Part shown: piece by piece, positions 50,287 to 57,667 of the stretch | How positions within the stretch are numbered: the first letter of the stretch is position 1 | Layout of the letters: each line of letters begins with the position of its first letter | Source: Kribbella soli | GTDB taxonomy: Bacteria > Actinomycetota > Actinomycetes > Propionibacteriales > Kribbellaceae | Length of the DNA: 64,000 nucleotides | Assembly (NCBI RefSeq): GCF_004331345.1 | Contig: NZ_SJJZ01000001.1 | Location: forward strand, 806,001 to 870,000 | Direction of reading: 5' to 3' | Made by a program: the position numbers and the translations under genes | Notes under the pieces: generated by a model | Told to the model about the DNA's origin: nothing | Databases searched by the model: none | The model's input: only the letters and a program-made list of their open reading frames with translations

Positions 50287-50841
50287 TGCTTCGAGGACGC
50301 CGCGGAGGACCAGGTCGAGGGTGAGCCGCCGGGCGCGGGACCGCGACCAGTGGTGCCGGCCGCGCATGTGCACGTAGGTGAAGGCCGCCGAGACCATCAA
50401 CACCTCGGCAACGTCGCTGACCCGGCCGTGCGGGTGCAGCGTGCCGTCCGATTCGCCCTCGCGGAGGAACCGCTCGAACGGGTCCAGGAAGGAGACCGGC
50501 CCGTTGCGCGCCTGCTCCTGGTGGAAGACCAGATCCGACGACAGCATCAGCGGCAGATGCCGGTCGATGACGTCGAAGAGCGCCTCCAGCGTCCGGATCA
50601 GGCCTTCACGACCGGACCCCGTTCCCGCGAGCACCGGCCACAACGAATCCCGGTAGTCCTCGGCGAGCGCGTCGAGCAGCGAGTTCAGCAGCGTCTCGAC
50701 GGTGAGTCCCTGCCGCCACAGCGTGACCCGCGACCGCCCGACCTTCTCCGCGACCCGCTCCAGGGTCACGCCGGTCCAGCCGTGCTCGGCCAGCACGGCG
50801 ATGGTCGCCGTCCGGAGCGTCTCGTCCACCGCCACCGTCAT
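50284..50841 (-). CDS. TetR family transcriptional regulator
   Basis: 185 residues. HTH at ~residues 8-50 (TATIAVLAEHGWTGVTLERV, AEKVGRSRVTLWRQG). The third helix has WRQG where YRHF/YYHF is usual. The C-terminal domain is helical. ATG at 50841. An inverted repeat of GTGCAAC (50860) separates it from the divergent small gene at 50917. A related half-site (GATGCAAC/GTTACATC) lies in the palindrome at its 3' end, before the HIT-APC operon, so it may control both sides. Confidence 0.85.
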   Translation of the reverse strand: MTVAVDETLRTATIAVLAEHGWTGVTLERVAEKVGRSRVTLWRQGLTVETLLNSLLDALAEDYRDSLWPVLAGTGSGREGLIRTLEALFDVIDRHLPLMLSSDLVFHQEQARNGPVSFLDPFERFLREGESDGTLHPHGRVSDVAEVLMVSAAFTYVHMRGRHHWSRSRARRLTLDLVLRGVLEA

Positions 50842-50859
50842 CCGCGGCCCCTCACTCTT

Positions 50860-50879
50860 GTGCAACGAGGTTGTTGCAC
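50860..50879. promoter_or_regulatory. TetR operator
   Basis: GTGCAAC and GTTGCAC are perfect inverted arms around GAGGTT, 18 bp before the TetR start, in the divergent promoter with the 84-residue gene. Confidence 0.78.
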
Positions 50880-50916
50880 TGCACCATGACTGTACCAACC
50901 CCCGAGGGAGGACAGC

Positions 50917-51171
50917 GTGGAGACCAGGACCGAGATCCAGGTGCGGTTCACCGACCACGAGCGAGCCGGACTGACCGCGCTCGCAGCCGGTCTGCGGGGA
51001 GTGGCCGAGTCCGACCTCACCGAGGAGGACGCCCTGGTCGCAGCCTTGGAGCTCGCCCTGACCCGCCTGATCGAGGACTTCGAGGTCCCCGACCCGGCCG
51101 CCCGCGACCAGGTCCAACGCGCCCGCGACAACCTCCGCGCCAACTGGATCCGCGGCAGCGCAACCCTCTGA
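50917..51171 (+). CDS. Small protein of unknown function
   Basis: 84 residues, not recognised. It begins METRTEIQVRFTDHERAGLT and is mostly helical and acidic in the middle (GVAESDLTEEDALVAALELAL), ending in a basic helix (ARDQVQRARDNLRANWIRG). No membrane segment. GTG at 50917 has GGGAGG eight bases upstream, so it is well expressed in principle. Divergent from the TetR gene and sharing its operator region, hence a probable target. Confidence 0.7.
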   Translation: METRTEIQVRFTDHERAGLTALAAGLRGVAESDLTEEDALVAALELALTRLIEDFEVPDPAARDQVQRARDNLRANWIRGSATL

Positions 51172-51192
51172 TCATCAGCCCGCCCGCTGCCT

Positions 51193-51286
51193 CCCAACAC
51201 GAGGGGATATCCGTCCGCGTGTTGGGTTCTCCCCTCGCATACCAAGGGAGAACCCCCAACGGGACGGGATATCCCCTCGTGTTGGG
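51193..51286 (+). repeat. Dispersed palindromic repeat family 2, copy 2
   Basis: The outer arms CCCAACACGAGGGGATATCC (51193-51212) and its exact inverse (51267-51286) are 20-bp perfect. Inner arms are TTGGGTTCTCCC / GGGAGAACCCCCAA. The loop CCTCGCATACC is the reverse complement of the loop in the copy at 31987. Confidence 0.9.
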
Positions 51287-51312
51287 GAGGCTGACGGCGG
51301 CGGGGTGGGTGG

Positions 51313-52149
51313 TTAGACCGCGTTCAGTACGCCGAGGAGGCGGGCTACCTCGGTGGCGACGGCGTCCCGGGCCGGGCCGAGGTACTTGCGGGTGTCGACC
51401 AGTTTGGGGTTGTCGGCGAGGACCTGGCGGACCTTGTCGGTGAAGACGTTGTTGAGGTGGGTCGCGATGTTGACCTTGGTCATGCCGGCCTCGACCGCGC
51501 GGGTCAGGTCGGGGTCCGCGACGCCGGACGAGCCGTGCAGGACCAGCGGTACGGCGACGGCCTCGTGCAGGCGGGTGATGAGGTCGAAGTCGAGCGTCGC
51601 CGTACGCTCGGTCATCGCGTGCGAGGAACCGACCGCGACGGCGAGCGCGTCCACACCGGTCGCCTCGGCGAAGGCGACGGCCTCGTCGGGACGGGTACGG
51701 GCGCCGGGCGCGTGGACGCCGTCCTTCCCGCCGACCTCACCGATCTCCGCCTCGACGAAGACACCGTGATCGTGGCAGAAGGCCGTCACCTCGGTGGTCG
51801 CCGCGACGTTGTCGGCGTACTCGAGCTTGGACGCGTCGTACATCACCGACGTGAACCCGAGCGTGACGGCCTCGGTGACCAGGTCCCGATCCATCGCGTG
51901 GTCCAGGTGTACGACGACCGGCACAGTAGCGGCGGCCGCCGCGGCCAGCGTCGCGACCCCGATCGGCTTGAGCGCGCCGTGGTACTTCACCGCGTTCTCG
52001 CTGATCTGCAGGATCACCGGCGCACCGACCTGCTCGGCACCCGCGATCAGCGCGGTCGCGTGCTCCAGCTGGATCACGTTGAACGCGCCGACCCCACGAC
52101 CGGCCTTGGCCGCGGCCAGCACGACCTCGGCACCGGATACCAACGGCAT
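51313..52149 (-). CDS. Class II aldolase, fructose/tagatose-bisphosphate type
   Basis: A 278-residue zinc aldolase that splits a ketose-1,6-bisphosphate into DHAP and glyceraldehyde-3-phosphate. Motifs: GVGAFNVIQLEHATALI, zinc His in VPVVVHLDHAMDRD, VFVEAEIGEVGGKDG, VGSSHAMT, LVLHGSSGV and MTKVNIATHL. The size and motifs fit the GatY/KbaY/AgaY group as well as FbaA. It is the last gene of the ROK-nagA-pfkB operon, which favours tagatose- or fructose-bisphosphate from amino sugars. ATG at 52149 is eight bases after the kinase stop. Confidence 0.9.
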   Translation of the reverse strand: MPLVSGAEVVLAAAKAGRGVGAFNVIQLEHATALIAGAEQVGAPVILQISENAVKYHGALKPIGVATLAAAAAATVPVVVHLDHAMDRDLVTEAVTLGFTSVMYDASKLEYADNVAATTEVTAFCHDHGVFVEAEIGEVGGKDGVHAPGARTRPDEAVAFAEATGVDALAVAVGSSHAMTERTATLDFDLITRLHEAVAVPLVLHGSSGVADPDLTRAVEAGMTKVNIATHLNNVFTDKVRQVLADNPKLVDTRKYLGPARDAVATEVARLLGVLNAV

Positions 52150-52157
52150 GAGTCCTC

Positions 52158-53072
52158 CTAATTCACAGTCACTTGAGGCTGCCAACGCCGATAAGCGGCC
52201 AGATCGATGTCGCCGGCAACGGGCATCAGCACGGCAGCAGCCGAAGCGGCAACAGCAGACTTGAGTACGGCGGACCAGTCCGGCTCCGGCGCTTCCGCGA
52301 TCGCCGCGGCGACAACCGCCGTACACGCGTCGCCCGCACCCGTCGGGTTACCGCGCACGGTCTCGACCGGCAACGCCCGCCAGACGCCTTTCTTGCTAGC
52401 AGCAACCATTCCGCGGGGTCCGTCGGTGATCACGGCCGCGGTCGCACCGAGCGCGACCAGCTCCGACGCCCCGTCCTCGACCGCCACCTCGCCAACAGCA
52501 GCACGCAGTTCGGCAGCGTTCGCGCGTACCACCGCACCAGCCCGCGCAGCGGCGTTCAGAGCATCGCCACCCGCATCGATCACCGTCAGTACGTCGTGGT
52601 GCCGCGCGCGGACCGCGAGCTCGGCGTACGCGTCGGCCGGCAGTCCCGGCGGCAGGCTGCCCGAGCATGCGAGCACTCCGAGCCGTCCCCACGGCATCCG
52701 GTCGCCGAACGCGCGCCACTCGTCCGCGGTCACCGTCGGCCCGGCCTCGTTGAAGATCGTCGCGTCCCCGTCCGCATCGTTGACGATGGCAACGGTACGG
52801 CGGGTCTCGCCGCCGATCGGGGTGAGCAGCGCGGTCAGCCCGGCGTCGAACAGCTCCTCGGCGACCAGCTCGCCGGTGACCCCGCCGACGAATCCGAGCA
52901 CCAGCACCTGGTGCCCGAGGGTCGCCGCCACCCGCGCGACGTTCACGCCCTTGCCGCCCGCGCGCCGCCGGATCCGGTCGACGCGATGACTCCCGCCGAC
53001 CCGCAGTTCGTCGACCTCGTACGTGACGTCCAGCGCGAGGTTGAGGGTGACGGTCCCGATCAGTCCAGCCAC
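52158..53072 (-). CDS. PfkB family sugar kinase (1-phosphofructokinase/tagatose-6-phosphate kinase type)
   Basis: A 304-residue kinase that phosphorylates a ketohexose phosphate using ATP. PfkB signature 1 is RRRAGGKGVNVARVAATLG, and signature 2 is VRGNPTGAGDACTAVVAAA with the catalytic Asp in GAGD. The opening TVTLNLALDVTYEV is typical of FruK/LacC. GTG at 53072 overlaps the nagA end by 13 bp. In this operon it should make the bisphosphate cleaved by the downstream aldolase. The exact sugar (fructose-1-P, fructose-6-P or tagatose-6-P) is inference. Confidence 0.88.
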   Translation of the reverse strand: MAGLIGTVTLNLALDVTYEVDELRVGGSHRVDRIRRRAGGKGVNVARVAATLGHQVLVLGFVGGVTGELVAEELFDAGLTALLTPIGGETRRTVAIVNDADGDATIFNEAGPTVTADEWRAFGDRMPWGRLGVLACSGSLPPGLPADAYAELAVRARHHDVLTVIDAGGDALNAAARAGAVVRANAAELRAAVGEVAVEDGASELVALGATAAVITDGPRGMVAASKKGVWRALPVETVRGNPTGAGDACTAVVAAAIAEAPEPDWSAVLKSAVAASAAAVLMPVAGDIDLAAYRRWQPQVTVN

Positions 53073-54190
53073 GACCCGGCCCGCATGACTCGCTGGACGG
53101 CGTACTCGTCGTCGAGCAGCACCAGGTCCGCCCGCTTCCCGGTCTCGATCGAGCCCACGTCGTACCAGCCGAACGTCTGCGCCGGCGTCGTCGACGCCAT
53201 CCGGGACGCGTCGACCAGCGAGACACCGGCCTGCACCGCGTTCCGGAACGCGACGTCCATGGTGAGCGTGCTGCCGGCGATCGAATGAGTGCCGTGCGCG
53301 AGCGTTGCCAGACCGTCCTTGACGTCGACCTCGAGGCTGCCGATCTTGTAGCGGCCGTTGCCCATCCCGGTCGCCTCCATCGCGTCGGTGATCAGCGCGA
53401 TCCGGTTCACCCCGGCCGCCGCGAGCGCGACCCGGACGACCTGCGGGTCCAGGTGCATGCCGTCGTTGATCACCTCGAGCAGCAGCCGTTCGTCGTTCAG
53501 CGCGGCGCCGACCGGGCCCGGGTCGCGGTGGTGGAACGGCCGCATCCCGTTGAACAGGTGTGTCGCCACGGTCGCGCCGGCGTCAGCGCCCGCGACCATC
53601 TGCTCGTACGTCGCGTCCGTGTGCCCGAGCGCGGCGACCGCGCCCGCGTCGACGACCTGGCGAATCGCGTCCAGCCCGTTCTCCAGCTCCGGCGCGATCG
53701 TGACCATCTTGACCGCGTCGCTCAGCACCTTCGCGACATCGTCCTTGAGCGGCGGCCGCAGCAGCGACGGCTCGTGCGCCCCGCAGCGCGCCTCGGACAG
53801 GAACGGTCCTTCGAGGTGGACGCCCGCGATGACACCGTCGGTGATCAGCTCCGCGAGGCACGCCGTCTGCGCGACCAGCTCGTCGAGCGGCGCCGTCACC
53901 AGGCTGGCCAGCGTGGTCGTCGTACCGTGCTTGCCGTGGAAGGCCGCGACCTTGCGCGCCTCCTCCGGATCGGTGGTCGAGTACGTCGACCCGCCGCCGC
54001 CGTGCGTGTGGATGTCCACGAAGCCCGGTACGACCGTCACGTCGCCGAGGTCCTCCGGGCGCTTGCCGTCGGCCGGCATCCCCTCGGAGCGCCGCCCGAA
54101 CGCGCGGATGTCCTCACCCTCCACCTGGATCCAGGCGTTCTCCAGCACGTCGTCCGGCGTCACCACGCGACATACGCGGTACACGGTCAT
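53060..54190 (-). CDS. nagA: N-acetylglucosamine/galactosamine-6-phosphate deacetylase
   Basis: Removes the acetyl group from an N-acetyl-hexosamine-6-phosphate. A 376-residue amidohydrolase with PGFVDIHTHGGGGSTYS (metal), GVHLEGPFLS, ALGHTDATYEQM, THLFNGMRPFHHRDPG and the catalytic Asp in LITDAMEATGMGNG. The C-terminus closes the beta-sandwich (IETGKRADLVLLDDE). ATG at 54190 follows GGGAGG. With no nagB in the operon but a PfkB kinase and class II aldolase, the AgaA-like role in GalNAc breakdown is possible. Confidence 0.93.
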   Translation of the reverse strand: MTVYRVCRVVTPDDVLENAWIQVEGEDIRAFGRRSEGMPADGKRPEDLGDVTVVPGFVDIHTHGGGGSTYSTTDPEEARKVAAFHGKHGTTTTLASLVTAPLDELVAQTACLAELITDGVIAGVHLEGPFLSEARCGAHEPSLLRPPLKDDVAKVLSDAVKMVTIAPELENGLDAIRQVVDAGAVAALGHTDATYEQMVAGADAGATVATHLFNGMRPFHHRDPGPVGAALNDERLLLEVINDGMHLDPQVVRVALAAAGVNRIALITDAMEATGMGNGRYKIGSLEVDVKDGLATLAHGTHSIAGSTLTMDVAFRNAVQAGVSLVDASRMASTTPAQTFGWYDVGSIETGKRADLVLLDDEYAVQRVMRAGSWLD

Positions 54191-54305
54191 GGGGCCTCCC
54201 GATCTGGACTGAGGAGCGGAGGGAGCGAAGCGACTGGAGCGACGAGGGAAGACCGGGAGTTCCAGCCCCATGACCCGCCGCGACGGAGTCGTGGCATGTG
54301 CAACT

Positions 54306-55262
54306 TCATACCGTTTCCTCCTCGTCGACGCCTGCGCGGTCCCAGGCCATCTGGGCGGCGCCGAGCATGCCGGCTTCCTCGCCCAGGACGGCTGCCACGA
54401 TCTCCGGTTCGCGCTGGAACGTCAGTCGCGCATGGACACCTTCGCGCAGCGGCTGCAGCAGTGTCTCGCCGGCGCCCACCAGACCGCCGCCGATCGCGAT
54501 CCGGGTCGGGGCGACCAGGGTCGTGTAGAGCACCAGCGCGTCGATCAGGGCGGCCAGCGCGTCGCGCCAGACGTGTTCGGCGTCCGGGTCTCCGGCCGCG
54601 AGCAGTTCCATCACCTCGCGGGCGCCGTCGACGGTCCGTCCGGTGCGGGCGGCGTACCGCCTGGCCAGCGCGGCCGCGGACGCGACCGTCTCGAGGCAGC
54701 CCCACTGACCGCAGGCGCAGAGTTCGGCGGCGTCGCCGTGGATGAACTTCGAGTGGCCGAGCTCACCGGCGTACCCGTCGCCGCTGACCAGCGAGCCGTC
54801 GACGATCATCGCGGCCGCGATCCCGGTGCCGAGCGGGAGGAACATCGAGTTCGTGGTGCCGGCCAGCGCGCCGTGCCGCAGTTCGGCGTACCCGCCGGCG
54901 CGGACGTCGTGGGCGAGCACGATCGGCTCCCCGTCACCGACCGCGGCCGTCAGCTCGGCGAGGACCGGCGTACCGGTCCATTCGAGGTTCTCGGCGCCGA
55001 CCGTGCCGTGCTCGGCGTCGATGACACCGGGGACGACGACACCGATGGCGCGCACGCGATGACCCTCCGCGGTCGCCTTCTGGCTGAGCTCGACGACGGT
55101 CTCCAGCAGGGCGTCGAGCACGGCACGGCCACCGTCTCGTGCGTCGGCCCGGGGCGTCGGCCTGGTCTCGCGGTGCAGCACGGCACCGTCGGCGGCGACC
55201 AGGCCGCACTTCATCCGGGTTCCACCGAGGTCGACGGCAACCACGACTTCACAGGGGTCCAC
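54306..55262 (-). CDS. ROK family sugar kinase
   Basis: A 318-residue kinase for glucose or N-acetyl-hexosamine. The phosphate loop is VVAVDLGGTRMKCGLV at the N-terminus, ROK zinc site AELCACGQWGCLETVASAAA near residue 180, catalytic Asp in VLAHDVRAGGYAE, and IAIGGGLVGAGETLLQPL near the end. No HTH, so it is an enzyme rather than a repressor. GTG at 55262. It leads the amino-sugar operon, where it would make the 6-phosphate that NagA deacetylates. The 115-bp gap to nagA may hold a second promoter. Confidence 0.92.
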   Translation of the reverse strand: MDPCEVVVAVDLGGTRMKCGLVAADGAVLHRETRPTPRADARDGGRAVLDALLETVVELSQKATAEGHRVRAIGVVVPGVIDAEHGTVGAENLEWTGTPVLAELTAAVGDGEPIVLAHDVRAGGYAELRHGALAGTTNSMFLPLGTGIAAAMIVDGSLVSGDGYAGELGHSKFIHGDAAELCACGQWGCLETVASAAALARRYAARTGRTVDGAREVMELLAAGDPDAEHVWRDALAALIDALVLYTTLVAPTRIAIGGGLVGAGETLLQPLREGVHARLTFQREPEIVAAVLGEEAGMLGAAQMAWDRAGVDEEETV

Positions 55263-55330
55263 GGAGCGCCATTATGCAGCGTTACCTGGCAGTCCGAACA
55301 TCCATGAGCAGAATCCGGACAAACTCACAC

Positions 55331-55352
55331 GGACCAGTGCGCAATCTGGTCC
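55331..55352. promoter_or_regulatory. Inverted repeat upstream of the ROK-nagA operon
   Basis: GGACCAG and CTGGTCC are perfect 7-bp arms around TGCGCAAT, 69 bp before the ROK start. The half-site recalls DasR-type ACTGGTCTAGACCAGT boxes but the spacing is different. Confidence 0.5.
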
Positions 55353-55361
55353 TAGAACTGA

Positions 55362-55396
55362 CTGGGAACCGTGGGCAGGGAATCCACGGTTTCCAG
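55362..55396 (-). terminator. Hairpin after the PsrA-like TetR gene
   Basis: CTGGGAACCGTGG pairs with CCACGGTTTCCAG (one G-U/mismatch) around GCAGGGAAT, 4 bases past the TetR stop. Confidence 0.75.
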
Positions 55397-55399
55397 GTG

Positions 55400-56026
55400 T
55401 CAGGAACTCAGGCCGTGGTCGAACGCGGCCACCAGGAAGGTGACCAGGTTCTCAGCCAGTTTGCTCGGGTCCTCGGGGCCGGCGGCACCCGGCGTCGGGG
55501 ACAGTGCCTGCGACTGATGGAGCGCGAGCAGGCCGAGCATGTTCATGTACCCGAACGCGACCGCGTCCGGTGACGCCTTCGGCAACGCCTGCTGCAGCGC
55601 GGCCAGGTACCTGCTCTCGATCGGCTCCGACTCGACCGCGTACAACTCACGGATCCGCCGGCTCGGATCGAACGCGATCCGGCCGATGAACCGTGCGATC
55701 AGGGCACCGCGCTCACCGCGGCGCAGTACCAGTTCCAGTCCGGGCTCGACGAAGGCCCGGATCAGGGCCTCCGGTGTCGGCGGAGCGCCCGCCTCCAATT
55801 GGTCCAGCCGGCGCCGCCGTTCGGTGTTGACCGGCGCCATCGCCCGCGCCACGGCAGCGCGCAGCAGGGCTTCTTTCGAGCCGAAGTGATAGTTGACCGC
55901 CGCGATGTTCGCCGCCGCCGCGACCGTGATGGCCCGCAGCGACGTCCCCTCATAACCCCCTTCACCGAATCGTTGCTCGGCGACGTTGAGCAACCTCTCC
56001 CGGGTCGTTTCGACCGTTGTCTCCAC
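55400..56026 (-). CDS. TetR family regulator, PsrA-like
   Basis: 208 residues. HTH: RERLLNVAEQRFGEGGYEGT, then SLRAITVAAAANIAAVNYHF. The C-terminal domain (ERRRRLDQLEAGAPPTPEAL; RFIGRIAFDPSRRIRELYAV) resembles PsrA, a fatty-acid-responsive repressor. GTG at 56026 follows AAGGAG by six bases. The perfect palindrome 76 bp upstream contains CAAAC-N4-GTTTG, the known PsrA operator form, which independently supports the assignment. Its target may be itself, the hotdog gene at 56264, or fatty-acid genes elsewhere such as fadH. Confidence 0.85.
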   Translation of the reverse strand: METTVETTRERLLNVAEQRFGEGGYEGTSLRAITVAAAANIAAVNYHFGSKEALLRAAVARAMAPVNTERRRRLDQLEAGAPPTPEALIRAFVEPGLELVLRRGERGALIARFIGRIAFDPSRRIRELYAVESEPIESRYLAALQQALPKASPDAVAFGYMNMLGLLALHQSQALSPTPGAAGPEDPSKLAENLVTFLVAAFDHGLSS

Positions 56027-56101
56027 AGAGTTCTCCTTCCCCCCAGCTACCGCTCGCGCAGGCACCCCACCTGCTCACGCGCAGTAGCCTGCAGTCAGCA
56101 T

Positions 56102-56123
56102 AGTTCAAACGGTCGTTTGAACT
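56102..56123. promoter_or_regulatory. PsrA-type operator
   Basis: AGTTCAAACG and CGTTTGAACT are perfect 10-bp inverted arms around two bases; the core CAAACGGTCGTTTG fits the PsrA pattern CAAAC-N4-GTTTG. Confidence 0.85.
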
Positions 56124-56263
56124 GGAGGGCTCAGCTCACTTGTTCCGAGAATTCCTCAGATTTCTCTGAAACCCTTTTCTTCCCAGCACTCTCTTCCTTC
56201 ACACCTCCACCACGGCATGTACACAAACGAGTGATTCCTGTTAGTGCATTAGGGTCCTGGGCC

Positions 56264-56974
56264 ATGACTTTTGTGCGGGTCGAGCGGCGATTCCAGGGGC
56301 CGGAGCGGTCGGGCAACGGCGGGTACGTCGCCGGTCTGGTCGGGACCGCGCTGGCAGCCGGCCTCGGGCCGGAGTCGGTGCCGAAGGTGACGCTGCGGAT
56401 GCCGCCGCCACTGGAGAAGGACCTCGAACTGGGTGCCGGCCGGTTGACGGACGGTGACGCCGTGGTGGCAGAAGCGGCGCCGGTCGACAGCGATTTCCTC
56501 GCCGACGCGACGATCGATCCGGTGCTGCCTGCAGAGGCTCGCGCGGCCGAGGCGGCGTACCGCGGGCTGCACGACCACCCGTTCCCGACCTGCTTCGTCT
56601 GCGGGCCGGCGAACCAGAACGGTCTGCGCCTGCAACCCGGCCCGATCGGCGGCGGCCGTACGGCGTGCACCTGGACGCCGGCCGCGGACCTCGCGACCGA
56701 CGGCCTGGTCGACGAGGTGTTCCTGTGGGCGGCGCTGGACTGCCCCGGCGGCTGGACGATCGACCTCGAAGGACGCCCGTCGGTCCTCGGCCAGCTGACC
56801 GCATGCATCGACGCGCGCCCGGAGGCCGGCGAGGAATGCGTCGCGCTCGGCCGCTACCTCGGCGAGGACGGCCGCAAGACGTTCACCGCGAGCACCCTGT
56901 ACGACGCCGACGGCCGCGTCCTCGCCCGCGCCAAGCACACCTGGATCTCGGTCGACCCAGCCGCCTTCAACTAG
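56264..56974 (+). CDS. Hotdog-fold thioesterase-like protein
   Basis: 236 residues. The mid-protein motif FPTCFVCGPANQNGLRLQPG is the mark of a hotdog-fold family (CFVCG...GL), with the fold repeated weakly before it (ERSGNGGYVAGLVGTALAAG). Hotdog proteins often hydrolyse acyl-CoA, but this family has no proven activity. ATG at 56264; the ribosome site is weak. It is divergent from the PsrA-like TetR gene, and the operator at 56102 lies between them, so acyl-CoA-linked regulation is plausible. Confidence 0.72.
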   Translation: MTFVRVERRFQGPERSGNGGYVAGLVGTALAAGLGPESVPKVTLRMPPPLEKDLELGAGRLTDGDAVVAEAAPVDSDFLADATIDPVLPAEARAAEAAYRGLHDHPFPTCFVCGPANQNGLRLQPGPIGGGRTACTWTPAADLATDGLVDEVFLWAALDCPGGWTIDLEGRPSVLGQLTACIDARPEAGEECVALGRYLGEDGRKTFTASTLYDADGRVLARAKHTWISVDPAAFN

Positions 56975-56987
56975 CTTCGTCCCTGCA

Positions 56988-57057
56988 CGCAGGCAGAACC
57001 CGCCCAAATGACCCCGAAACCCGGTCCCGCTGGGGTTGTGCCTGCACAGCGGTCCAC
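56988..57057. repeat. Dispersed palindromic repeat family 1, copy 3
   Basis: GCAGGCAGAACCC ... GGGTTGTGCCTGC followed by ACAGCGGTCCAC. More degenerate than copies 1 and 2. Again it abuts the stop codon of a minus-strand gene (CGNR, stop at 57058). Confidence 0.8.
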
Positions 57058-57663
57058 CTAGCGGGTGCGGGCGGCGTGGGCGCGGACCTTCGCGCGGTTG
57101 CCGCAGGTGGCCATCGAGCACCAGCGGCGGCGGCCGCGTGCGTCGACGAACAGCCAGCCGCACGACGGGCAGGTCCGCACGTGCTCGCGAGACGAGCCGG
57201 TCAGTAGCTCGCCCGCGAGCAACGCGAGATTGTGCAGCGGGAGCTCCAGATCCTCCGGCAGCTCCCACACCGGCCCGTCCCCGGAGCGCACGAGTTGGCG
57301 TCGCCCGGAGGCCTTCTCGATCAGCCGGGCCGCCGCCTCGAAGGTGTGATCGGTCGCCTGCCCGGTGAGTACGTCGTACAGATCGCTGCGGAAATCGAGT
57401 GTGGTCTGCAGCCGCCGTCCCACTTCGGTCGGACTGCTCCCGGCCCGCTCGATCAGCCGGAACACGGTCGCCGGCGGCAGCAGGCCGACGTACGAGTTCC
57501 AGATCAGGAAGGCCTCGTACGACGTCAGCCACTCGGTCCGGGCGGCGCCACGGGTGGTCCACTCGGACCGGGTGTTGACGAAGTCGAGCACCGGGTGCGC
57601 GCCGACCGGCTTGGGCAGGACGACGCCCTGCACGAGCTCGAGGTGGGACGGTAGCGCGCTCAT
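57058..57663 (-). CDS. CGNR zinc-finger protein with ABATE domain
   Basis: A 201-residue probable transcription regulator of the actinobacterial CGNR family. The C-terminal zinc finger has its cysteines in RTCPSCGWLFVDARGRRRWC and SMATCGNRAKVRAHAARTR (CPxCGWLF...WCSMxxCGNRxK). The N-terminal ~120 residues are the stress-linked ABATE domain, including LDFVNTRSEW. No operator was recognised. Five bases separate it from the SPFH gene upstream, so the two may be co-transcribed. Confidence 0.93.
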   Translation of the reverse strand: MSALPSHLELVQGVVLPKPVGAHPVLDFVNTRSEWTTRGAARTEWLTSYEAFLIWNSYVGLLPPATVFRLIERAGSSPTEVGRRLQTTLDFRSDLYDVLTGQATDHTFEAAARLIEKASGRRQLVRSGDGPVWELPEDLELPLHNLALLAGELLTGSSREHVRTCPSCGWLFVDARGRRRWCSMATCGNRAKVRAHAARTR

Positions 57664-57667
57664 CGGA

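Noticed and set aside
55331..55352. A DasR (dre) box controlling the amino-sugar operon
   Set aside because: The arms GGACCAG/CTGGTCC recall DasR half-sites but the spacer is 8 bases and order inverted relative to ACTGGTCTAGACCAGT, so I kept it only as an inverted repeat.
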